Below the pieces are notes generated by a model. It was given only the letters and a program-made list of their open reading frames with translations, was not told the DNA's origin and did no database searches. A stretch of 32,113 nucleotides of DNA, taken from Psychrobacter celer (GTDB lineage Bacteria; Pseudomonadota; Gammaproteobacteria; Pseudomonadales; Moraxellaceae). The stretch is from assembly GCF_016107555.1 (NCBI RefSeq), contig NZ_JABASU010000029.1, positions 1 through 32,113 on the forward strand, given 5' to 3'. Shown here piece by piece: positions 16,399-24,297 of this stretch (positions are counted from its first letter, which is position 1; every line of letters begins with the position of its first letter). Made by a program: the position numbers and the translations under genes.

Positions 16399-19185
16399 CT
16401 ACGCGCGTTTTAGCCGCAGGGCGTTTAACACCACAAACAAAGAGCTAAGCGACATGCCAATGGCCGCTAACCATGGCGGTACATAACCGAGCGCCGCTGG
16501 TATCAGTACACTGCCATTATAAATAATTGCCCAGCGAAAGTTTTGTTTGATGATGCGTTCGGTTTTATCAGCGATACGCTTGGCTGCGGTAATGGCTTCG
16601 ATTTGACCGTCCAAAACAATACTATCACTTGATACCTGTGCTAAGTCTGCCGCGCCTGCTATCGAGGTTGACACATCGGCAGCAGCAAGCACTGGCGCAT
16701 CATTGATGCCATCTCCGACCATCAGCACCACCGCCCCTTGTGCCTGTAGGCTTTGGATATGATCGACCTTATCTGTCGGCGACAAACCATTGTAGGCGGC
16801 CTGCATGTCCAAACTCTCAGCCATACGCAGCGCTTGCGGGCTTGGGTCGCCTGTCAGCATGACGGATTCGATACCCAAATCCTTTAACGCATCGAGCATC
16901 GGCTTGGCACTATCACGCACTTTGTCATTAAAATAAAAGCAGGCCAACGCTTGCCATGACGCGCCCGCACTTTGCTGACAAGACAACACCACCGCCGAGC
17001 TTGCGCGCTCAGCCACCAAGTCAATATGTCGCCCATGATCTGTACTGTCTAAGGCAAAATCCACATGGCCAATACGATAGCGTACATCATCAATCACCGC
17101 CTCGACGCCGCCTGCAGGATAGTACTGCAACAACTGAGTGGTAGGCAGATGCAACTGATACGCTGCGGTCAACAGCGCATGGGCAATCGGGTGACGGCTA
17201 CCGACTTCTAAGGCGGCGGCTATCGCCAGCATTTTGTCTTTTTGCTCAGCGCGCGTCTGCCCTGCTTGCGCCCTGTCTGGCAACAGAGTCATCAGCTCAA
17301 TATTTAATAAGTTAGGCTTGCCGTACGTTAGGGTACCTGTTTTATCAAACGCCACATGAGTAATCTCTGCAAGCGTCTGTAGCGTATGTCCACGCGTGGT
17401 CAAAAACCCATAGCTTGCCAAACGGTTGGTCGAAACCGTCAAGGCAATAGGCGTGGCCAAAGATAGCGCGCAAGGACAAGTCGCCACTAACACCGCGACC
17501 GTTGCCCAAATCGCTTGGCTAGGATCGACGATATACCAGCCGACAAACACCAATACCGACAGTACTAAGATACGCGCCACAAACCAGCGTGCCAGCTTAT
17601 CTGCCTGCTGAGCAAGCTTGGGTTTTTCGCTCATGGCGCGGTTCATCAGTCTATCGATCAAGCCGATTTGGCTGTCTTTTGGCAAGGCGGTAATCAACAT
17701 CTCAAACGGCTGACTGTCGTTTTGTGCGCCGCCGACGATATAGTCGCCTTGCGTTTTGAGAATCAAATCGCCCTCACCGGTCAACAAACTCTGCGAGACG
17801 GTGGCTGTCTGACTGAGCAATATCCCATCACTGATGATCTCAGAGCCTGCCTCTACCAAAATAATATCGCCCACTTGCAAGCTATGCGCGGTGACCATCT
17901 GCTTGTCTTCTGTATCGTATGCAGCGTTTGCGCGCTGTGCTTGCCACGCTTGCGCGATGCGCACTGTCAGCTGCTGCAGACTGCTATCCATACTTTGGGT
18001 AAAGTCCGCGATGGCGTCTGATGCGCCGCCTGTGTCTTTTTGGGCCGCTGCTATGCTCGCGTCACCAAGTTTAGCAGCACTCGAGGGGTTTTTCGCGCCA
18101 TCTTGTATCGAGGGGCTTTGCTCAAAATGCTGTAATATCTGTGCAGCGGCATCCTTGTTTTCAGCAATTTTTTGTACCAATACCGGCTCAACCACCACCA
18201 AGTCATTGGCCATGGTCGCCGCTTTTAGGCGAGCATTATGCTCGATATAACGCCCCGCCAATAAAAAGAAAATAAACATACTGACCGAATCATAGTATGT
18301 CTCACCTTGCCCAGTGATGGTGGCATACAGACTGGCAAAAAAAGTGACAACCAGTGCGATACTGACGGGCACATCCATATTCACCTGACGTGCGCGAACC
18401 GCAGACCATGCCGAGGTAAAAAACGGAATACCTGCATAAAAGAAAACCGGCGTACTGACAAACAATGACACCCAGCGCAAAAAATCACGCTGAAATATCA
18501 GCATATCGCTGTATTCTCCAAAGTAAATCGCAACGGCATACATCATCGCTTGCATCGAGCCCAGCGCTGCAATACCCAAGCGCAGGAGCATTTGATTATT
18601 ATGACGTGCCAGCATCGCCTCGTGAGTGTCTTGACGGTATGGCTTGGCTTCGTAGCCGATCTCGTTGATGACTGCCAAAATACGGCTGATCGGTAGGCGG
18701 CTTTCATCCCAGATCACACGCATGCGCTGGTTGGTCAAGTTGACTTGGCATTTGCTAATGCCCTCTAGCTCATCTAAGCGCGACTCAATCAGCCAAGTAC
18801 AGGCGGCGCAGCGCAGGTTGTTGACCGACAGCTCAGCCACCGACATACCGTCTTGTGCGTAGACAAATTGTGATTTGATCTCTTCATGATCATAGGCTTC
18901 AAGACGCGTCAGCTGCGTAGGTAGGCTGGCGGTGCGGTTGATCTCTGAGCGGTCCAAATAATACTGCTCAAGCCCAGCCTCTACGATGCTCTCAGAGGCA
19001 AGCTGACACCCCATACAGCACATTTCACGCGATTGCCCCAATATCTCAGTATAAAATGGCGGCTCAGGCACAGGGTCTCCGCAGTGAAAACAATGGCCTG
19101 CAAGAGGCAACACCAAACCTTCGGTGATAGAGCTATCTTCATAGCGTTGACTGGTAGATGCCGTTTGTGATGGAACACTAGACAT
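16399..19185 (-). CDS. CcoI/FixI-type copper-translocating P-type ATPase
   Basis: This is a heavy-metal P1B ATPase of the subgroup that supplies copper for cbb3 oxidase assembly. The N-terminus has a cysteine-rich metal-binding domain: C32xxC35 and CCMGC (56-60). An HMA-like domain with RCAACTW (C126, C129) follows. About eight membrane helices surround the ion-binding CPC (570-572). The phosphorylation site is DKTGTLT (614-620), the nucleotide site SRHP (663-666) and the hinge GDGINDAP (824-831). All are intact. The actuator motif reads SLLTGE. At 928 residues it is longer than usual, owing to about 85 extra alanine/glutamine/serine-rich residues (about 343-430) before the actuator domain. 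AAGGG lies 6 nt before the ATG. No ccoNOPQ, ccoG or ccoS is near, which is unusual. The P1B family is certain; cbb3 service is inferred from the N-terminal layout. Confidence 0.92.
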   Translation of the reverse strand: MSSVPSQTASTSQRYEDSSITEGLVLPLAGHCFHCGDPVPEPPFYTEILGQSREMCCMGCQLASESIVEAGLEQYYLDRSEINRTASLPTQLTRLEAYDHEEIKSQFVYAQDGMSVAELSVNNLRCAACTWLIESRLDELEGISKCQVNLTNQRMRVIWDESRLPISRILAVINEIGYEAKPYRQDTHEAMLARHNNQMLLRLGIAALGSMQAMMYAVAIYFGEYSDMLIFQRDFLRWVSLFVSTPVFFYAGIPFFTSAWSAVRARQVNMDVPVSIALVVTFFASLYATITGQGETYYDSVSMFIFFLLAGRYIEHNARLKAATMANDLVVVEPVLVQKIAENKDAAAQILQHFEQSPSIQDGAKNPSSAAKLGDASIAAAQKDTGGASDAIADFTQSMDSSLQQLTVRIAQAWQAQRANAAYDTEDKQMVTAHSLQVGDIILVEAGSEIISDGILLSQTATVSQSLLTGEGDLILKTQGDYIVGGAQNDSQPFEMLITALPKDSQIGLIDRLMNRAMSEKPKLAQQADKLARWFVARILVLSVLVFVGWYIVDPSQAIWATVAVLVATCPCALSLATPIALTVSTNRLASYGFLTTRGHTLQTLAEITHVAFDKTGTLTYGKPNLLNIELMTLLPDRAQAGQTRAEQKDKMLAIAAALEVGSRHPIAHALLTAAYQLHLPTTQLLQYYPAGGVEAVIDDVRYRIGHVDFALDSTDHGRHIDLVAERASSAVVLSCQQSAGASWQALACFYFNDKVRDSAKPMLDALKDLGIESVMLTGDPSPQALRMAESLDMQAAYNGLSPTDKVDHIQSLQAQGAVVLMVGDGINDAPVLAAADVSTSIAGAADLAQVSSDSIVLDGQIEAITAAKRIADKTERIIKQNFRWAIIYNGSVLIPAALGYVPPWLAAIGMSLSSLFVVLNALRLKRA

Positions 19186-19191
19186 AATCGC

Positions 19192-19235
19192 CCTTATTTG
19201 CTTTAGACAGGTTTGCTCGAACCTTATTTGCTTTA
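19192..19235 (-). repeat. Duplicated ribosome-site element upstream of the copper ATPase
   Basis: The 14-bp word CCTTATTTGCTTTA occurs at 19192-19205 and again at 19222-19235. Read on the minus strand, each copy ends in AAGG. The copy nearer the gene carries its Shine-Dalgarno and the other duplicates it 30 nt upstream. Confidence 0.6.
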
Positions 19236-19412
19236 AATTTGCGTTACATAAACTGACTAGGTCATGTCTGCATTGTAAATAAGTAGGCCACGCTGCCGCG
19301 GATTCATAAAAATTACATCATGGTCGCCTAGACAAACTGCTATCGTGTGTCAGCAGCTGACATGCTCTTTAGACTGCCCGTAAAATTCTGCTGGTGACGA
19401 GGGTATGACCTG

Positions 19413-19457
19413 TATCAGCTTAGTGTCTATTAGCTTAGAATCTATCAACTTAGAATC
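19413..19457. repeat. Three tandem 15-bp repeats upstream of mrcB
   Basis: Units at 19413-19427, 19428-19442 and 19443-19457 follow the pattern TATYARCTTAGWRTC, with at most three differences between neighbours. They end just upstream of the place where a -35 for the TATACT at 19480 would be, so they could be binding sites in the mrcB promoter. Confidence 0.7.
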
Positions 19458-19576
19458 ACTGTGCAGTTTGACTATCGATTATACTATAAGCAACTCCCTC
19501 AAGCAGCGGTAACTACTGACCGCTAAATACCCATGAATACTGTCGTTGACGATGATAGATTGAAAAAGTTGTCAAT

Positions 19577-22126
19577 TTGCGTCATTATGAGGCAGTTTTT
19601 TTATCCCAAAACGGTGCGACATCAGTGCAAAAATCCAATTTTAAGCGATCCACTCTCACTCTGCCTCAGTCTTCTAGACCTGCTATCGGCACGCTGCCTT
19701 CACAGCAGCGTGGTATCGTCTTTAGTAGTCTGATTTTACTTGTTATCATCGCAGGCATGGTGTTGTTGGCGCTCTATTTGATCAAACTTGATCGCACTAT
19801 TACTCATAAATTTGAGGGTAAGCGCTGGGATATTCCGGCCAAAGTCTACTCGCAGCCGCTTGAGCTATATCAAGGGGCAAATGTCGATCGCGAAACGATG
19901 AAGACCTGGCTTGAGCTGCTCAATTATCAAAGTAACAAATCCTATGATCGCACAGGGACTTATCACCGCTCGGGCAATACTTATTTTATTCACACGCGCG
20001 GCTTTACCTACAGTGCCAATGACAAAGACGCCGAGCAAGTCATTAAGATGACCATCTCAGGCAATAAGGTTGCGTCTATTCAAAGCACACTGCCGGCCAA
20101 AAGTGGCATCATTCGTTTGGAGCCAGTAAATATCGGCGGTATCTATCCAGACAGCAACGAAGATCGCTTGGTGGTGTCGTTAGATGAAGTGCCGCAGCCA
20201 TTGATTGATGCGCTGATTGCCACCGAAGATCGGGCGTTTTATGAGCATAAAGGGGTCTCGATACGCGGTATCGCGCGCGCCGTGCTCAATAACTTCTCTG
20301 GCGGCTCGATGCAAGGCGGCTCGACCATCACCCAGCAGCTTATCAAAAACTTTTATCTCAACTCAGATCGCACGCTCAAACGTAAGGCCAACGAAGCGTT
20401 GATGGCGGTTTTGTTGGAGCTACACTACAGCAAAGATGAGATTTTGCAGACGTATCTTAACGAGATTTATTTGGGTCAAAACGGCAACCGCTCTATTAAC
20501 GGCTTTGGATTGGCATCACAGTTTTATTTTGACAAACCCCTAAAAGAGCTACGTATAGATCAGCAAGCCATGCTGGTCGGTATGGCAAAAGGCCCTAGTA
20601 TCTATAATCCGCGCCGTCATCCAAACGACTCAAAAGCGCGCCGTGACGTCGTGCTAAACAACATGCTGGCGATGGGTACTTTGAGCCAAGAAGACTACGA
20701 AAAAGCTTTGGAGCAGCCGCTGGGCGTGGTGGATAAGCCAGTTGAAGGCAAAAGCCAATTCCCTGACTTTTTAGATATCGTCAAGCGTGAGCTAAATACT
20801 GTTTATTATGCTGATGATCTCAAAAACGAAGGTCTGATCATCATCAGTACCTTAGACCCTATTGCTCAGTTGGCCGCTGACAAAGCGGTCGACAAAAAAC
20901 TGAGCGAGCTGCGCCGTAATAGTAGTAAAACCAAAGATCTGCAAGGCGCTCTGGTTAGTGCCAACCCTGAAACAGGCGAGCTGGTCTCTGTGGTGGGCAG
21001 TGGCAGTGAGTTTACAGGCTTTAACCGTGCAGTCGATGCCAAACGTCAAGTCGGCTCTTTATTAAAGCCAGTCATTTATATGACCGCGCTCGAAAGTGGC
21101 CGCTATAACTTGGCAAGTCCAGTAGATGATTCGCCGATTACCATCACCCTAGGCGATGGCACCAAGTGGAGCCCCAAAAACTACTCAAACCGTGATCATG
21201 GCTATGTCCCCTTGACCACTGCTCTTGCCAAGTCTTATAACCAAAGCACGGTACGTTTGGGCATGGAGTTTGGTGTCGACACTTTTGCCAAACAGTTGCG
21301 TCGTCTGGGTGTACAAGAAAAAATCCCGCCTTACCCTTCAGCATTATTGGGCTCTGTCAATCTAAGCCCCATGGATATGCTTGGTGTTTATCAAGTCTTT
21401 GCCACCGGCGGCTTTCGTACGCCCATTCATAGTATTCGTACGGTGATCGACAATCGTGGCCGGATTTTGCAGCGTACGGGGCTAAACACGCAGCGCAGCA
21501 TCCCGCCTGAGACCAACTTTTTGACCAATTACGCCTTACAACAAGTGGTGTCAAACGGTACGGCCAGACGCGCCCAGTCGCTGGGTAGTCATTTAAATCT
21601 GGCGGGCAAGACAGGTACGACCAACAACTATCGCGATGCCTGGTTTGCCGGCTATAGTGGCAACTATGTCAGCGTGGTATGGGTTGGCCGTGATGACAAC
21701 AAACCTATCGGCTTGAGCGGTGGTACTGGCGCCCTACCCGTTTGGATTGACTACATGAAACGCCTGAAACTGACGCCCGTGGCGCTACCGGAGCCTGAAG
21801 GCATCGAGTGGCTCTGGCTAGAAAACAACTCAGGCAAACTCTCTGATGAGCGCTGTGCCGATGCACGCTATTTGCCTGTCTTATCCGCGCACCTACCAAA
21901 AGAAGCCAGTGCCTGTGCCCTTGGATTATACCAGCAAGAGCGAGCGCGTGAGCAGCTGCAATGGCAAAGCCAGCAAGGCGTCATCAATCAACAACGTCGC
22001 CGCGAAGGTTTGGAGATTCCAAATGGCGAAGCGGTCGATTCTAATAATGATGAGGATCAAGCTGACAGCAGTGATGCACAAAGTCGTGCAGATACATGGT
22101 ATGACCGCGCTGTTGAATGGTTTTAA
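19577..22126 (+). CDS. mrcB: Class A penicillin-binding protein 1b
   Basis: This is a bifunctional peptidoglycan glycosyltransferase and D,D-transpeptidase anchored in the inner membrane. There is a cytoplasmic tail, one helix (about 47-69), and a UB2H-like region (about 80-190). The GT51 domain has EDRAFYEHKG (catalytic Glu217), GGSTITQQL (247-255) and KRKANEALMA. The transpeptidase domain has SLLK (494-497), SYN (553-555) and KTGTTN (678-683). Together these match PBP1b rather than PBP1a. The C-terminus is polar and acidic. No ATG is available in the frame: TTG 19577 gives 849 residues and GTG 19625 gives 833, both with poor ribosome sites, so the start is uncertain. The LpoP-like gene follows after 29 nt and is probably co-transcribed. 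Confidence 0.95.
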   Translation: MRHYEAVFLSQNGATSVQKSNFKRSTLTLPQSSRPAIGTLPSQQRGIVFSSLILLVIIAGMVLLALYLIKLDRTITHKFEGKRWDIPAKVYSQPLELYQGANVDRETMKTWLELLNYQSNKSYDRTGTYHRSGNTYFIHTRGFTYSANDKDAEQVIKMTISGNKVASIQSTLPAKSGIIRLEPVNIGGIYPDSNEDRLVVSLDEVPQPLIDALIATEDRAFYEHKGVSIRGIARAVLNNFSGGSMQGGSTITQQLIKNFYLNSDRTLKRKANEALMAVLLELHYSKDEILQTYLNEIYLGQNGNRSINGFGLASQFYFDKPLKELRIDQQAMLVGMAKGPSIYNPRRHPNDSKARRDVVLNNMLAMGTLSQEDYEKALEQPLGVVDKPVEGKSQFPDFLDIVKRELNTVYYADDLKNEGLIIISTLDPIAQLAADKAVDKKLSELRRNSSKTKDLQGALVSANPETGELVSVVGSGSEFTGFNRAVDAKRQVGSLLKPVIYMTALESGRYNLASPVDDSPITITLGDGTKWSPKNYSNRDHGYVPLTTALAKSYNQSTVRLGMEFGVDTFAKQLRRLGVQEKIPPYPSALLGSVNLSPMDMLGVYQVFATGGFRTPIHSIRTVIDNRGRILQRTGLNTQRSIPPETNFLTNYALQQVVSNGTARRAQSLGSHLNLAGKTGTTNNYRDAWFAGYSGNYVSVVWVGRDDNKPIGLSGGTGALPVWIDYMKRLKLTPVALPEPEGIEWLWLENNSGKLSDERCADARYLPVLSAHLPKEASACALGLYQQERAREQLQWQSQQGVINQQRRREGLEIPNGEAVDSNNDEDQADSSDAQSRADTWYDRAVEWF

Positions 22127-22155
22127 TATTTTGGTAATTTATAAAGGGGCTCTCT

Positions 22156-22998
22156 ATGCTGTCATTGATCAAACACACTGTCTTAGGTAACCATCGTCTG
22201 ATGCCAACCTCTGCAAAAACCACATTGAGTACCGTCAAGTCCACTCGCCGTTTGGTTTTTTCTGGCGCTGTGATAGGTATGCTGAGTTTGAGCGCTTGTC
22301 AAACGGTACCCAGCACGCCTGCTGGTGCGCACACTTCAGCTAAACAGACGCCATCAGGGGCATCAGGCACCGCCAACCCCGCGCGACATGACACGACCTA
22401 TCCGGTGACACAAGCCCCTATTGTCAAACAAGACGGCACAGGCAGCGCTGGTGCTTACCCAAATGACGGCTCTTCTGAGTCAGCAAACCCACTGACAAAA
22501 GATACGCCGCAGACCCACCTACCCAGTCAAGATCCCATCGTCAGTCAGCCAGATGTGGTCATTCTCACGCCTTCTCGTGAAGACTATATGATCTCTGAGC
22601 CTGCAGCACCCTCACACAATGAGCTGCTAGAGCGCGCTAGAAAAAACTCACAACAACGCAGCCAGAGTACCACCAGCAATAACAGCGACCTGCCTGCATT
22701 TCGCAATCTGATGCAAGCGGGTATCAGTCAGCTCAAAGCTGGCAGCCTGACCAATGCCGAAAACAGTTTTACCCGCGCCCAGCGCTTGGCACCCAGATCC
22801 TCTGCCGTCTATTTTTATCTGTCACAAGTTGCACTAAAAAAGAACCAACCACGTAAAGCAGAAGCCATGGCGCGCCGCGGCCTTAGCGTGTCGCAAGACG
22901 CCAGTCGTAGACGTGCGCTATGGCAAGTCATCCTGCAATCAGGGCAAGCTCAGGGCAATGGGCGAGTGATTAACGAAGCAAAACGAGCACTGCGTTAA
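22156..22998 (+). CDS. TPR lipoprotein, probable PBP1b activator (LpoP-like)
   Basis: This is an outer-membrane lipoprotein candidate. A basic N-terminus, a hydrophobic stretch and the lipobox LSAC (45-48) give Cys48 as the lipidated residue. Residues 50-175 are a proline-, serine- and threonine-rich linker. Residues 180-248 contain one to two TPR-like helix pairs (GISQLKAGSLTNAENSFTRA and the following repeat), with a helical tail after them. Pseudomonas LpoP, a TPR lipoprotein encoded beside PBP1b, stimulates that enzyme. Position, lipobox and TPR match here, so I infer the same role. I am not claiming sequence identity. AGGGGC lies about 6 nt before the ATG. An in-frame ATG at codon 16 (22201) would give a more typical signal peptide length. 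The gene follows mrcB by 29 nt. Confidence 0.8.
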   Translation: MLSLIKHTVLGNHRLMPTSAKTTLSTVKSTRRLVFSGAVIGMLSLSACQTVPSTPAGAHTSAKQTPSGASGTANPARHDTTYPVTQAPIVKQDGTGSAGAYPNDGSSESANPLTKDTPQTHLPSQDPIVSQPDVVILTPSREDYMISEPAAPSHNELLERARKNSQQRSQSTTSNNSDLPAFRNLMQAGISQLKAGSLTNAENSFTRAQRLAPRSSAVYFYLSQVALKKNQPRKAEAMARRGLSVSQDASRRRALWQVILQSGQAQGNGRVINEAKRALR

Positions 22999-23134
22999 TC
23001 TGGCGCCAACGTATGACCCCAGCAGCTAAAAGCACACGCGTAAAATATCGCGAATGAGGTCAAGGCCACCTATCTCAATGTATATCAAGTAGCCATCGTA
23101 GCAATACATGAGCTGCTTTTTCACTACTGTTTCT

Positions 23135-23143
23135 TGTTAAAAT
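23135..23143 (+). promoter_or_regulatory. Candidate extended -10 promoter of prmA
   Basis: TG-T-TAAAAT at 23135-23143 fits an extended -10, about 45 nt before the prmA ATG. No good -35 is seen. Confidence 0.3.
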
Positions 23144-23189
23144 ACGTATTTATTTTTCTCACTTTTTTCTTCTATTTAAAGGTATCGTT

Positions 23190-24116
23190 ATGGCATGGCA
23201 ACAACTACATTTACAATGCGAAAAGGCAAACGTTGATTTGGCCGAAGCGCTGCTATTAGAAGCAGGCGCGCTCTCAATCGCGCTCGATGACGCAGGCGAT
23301 CAACCTTTGTTTGAGCCGTTGCCTGGTGAGTCGCCACTTTGGGACGAGGTTATTTTGACTGGGCTCTTTGATGCGAGCACTGATGACGGCAGTCGGCAGG
23401 CCGTCGAGCAGCTAAGCCACAAAATCGCCGCACAAGTACAAGCCAGCCGCATTTGGCTGACCGCTGTCGACGATAAAGACTGGGAACGCGAATGGATGAG
23501 CAACTACCAGCCGATAGAATGCGCCAACGATCTTTGGATTGTGCCCAACTGGCTTACGCCGCCGAGACCTGAAGCGACCAACATCATTATGGACCCAGGT
23601 TTGGCGTTTGGTACTGGCTATCATGCCACCACGCGTTTATGCCTCGACTGGCTCACAGAGCAAGACCTAACAGACAAGGTAGTGATTGACTATGGCTGCG
23701 GCTCAGGTATTTTGGGCATCGCCGCCTTACTGCTAGGCGCACGAAAAGTCTACGCTGTCGATATCGATCCACAAGCAGTGCTGGCCACCAATCAAAATGC
23801 AGAGCGCAACCAAGTTGGTGATCGTCTGCAAGCATTTTTGCCGGAAGCATTTAATGAATACTGTGCTGAGCATGAAGTTGTGCCAGTCGAAGTACTGGTC
23901 GCCAATATTTTGGCAAAACCCCTGATCGGCTTAGCCCCGTATTTTGCTACATTGGTCAAACCCAGCAGCCGTATCGTACTGGCAGGCTTGATTGAATCGC
24001 AAACCGACGACGTCGTCGCCGCCTATCAGCCTTACTTTGCTATGGATCCTAAACATGCTTTTACTGACCAAGAAGACCAGCACTGGCAACGATTATCTGG
24101 TACATTTACAGGCTAG
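23190..24116 (+). CDS. prmA: Ribosomal protein L11 methyltransferase
   Basis: PrmA trimethylates ribosomal protein L11 using SAM. The 308-residue product is of family length. It shows an N-terminal substrate-recognition domain (about 1-100), then DPGLAFGTGYHATT (135-148), the SAM loop DYGCGSGILGIAA (167-179), AVDIDPQA (189-196) and the active-site-type VANIL (237-241). AAAGG lies 8 nt before the ATG. It opens a group of same-strand genes also found in pseudomonads: prmA, DUF3426, fis, purH. dusB, which lies between the DUF3426 gene and fis there, is missing here. Confidence 0.97.
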   Translation: MAWQQLHLQCEKANVDLAEALLLEAGALSIALDDAGDQPLFEPLPGESPLWDEVILTGLFDASTDDGSRQAVEQLSHKIAAQVQASRIWLTAVDDKDWEREWMSNYQPIECANDLWIVPNWLTPPRPEATNIIMDPGLAFGTGYHATTRLCLDWLTEQDLTDKVVIDYGCGSGILGIAALLLGARKVYAVDIDPQAVLATNQNAERNQVGDRLQAFLPEAFNEYCAEHEVVPVEVLVANILAKPLIGLAPYFATLVKPSSRIVLAGLIESQTDDVVAAYQPYFAMDPKHAFTDQEDQHWQRLSGTFTG

Positions 24117-24297
24117 CAACATTTAATTACATCTGTTACGATAGAGGGCAGTCAAATGTTATGTGTTTGACGCCACTCTGTCCTTGCCCATGATTCATAC
24201 ATGAGATATTTTGTTAATGCGTAGTATATACCCCATAGGCAGCTGTTGGTGAGTGGAAAAGCGGTATTGATCACCATACTTTTTTGGACTCGACCCT

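Larger units (their letters stand above)
19186..19576. other. Divergent region copper ATPase / mrcB
   Basis: This gap of 391 bases lies between divergent genes. It holds a duplicated 14-bp word next to the ATPase start, three tandem 15-bp repeats (19413-19457) and a TATACT (19480-19485) that could be the mrcB -10. I see no FNR-type TTGAT-N4-ATCAA site. No gene is supported. Confidence 0.55.

Noticed and set aside
17834..18250. Plus-strand frame of 138 codons opposite the copper ATPase insert
   Set aside because: It has no ribosome site, and its cysteine-rich text is the complement of the alanine-rich insert.
19186..19576. FNR site for the CcoI-type ATPase
   Set aside because: TTGA and TCAA near 19560-19576 are spaced too far apart for TTGAT-N4-ATCAA.
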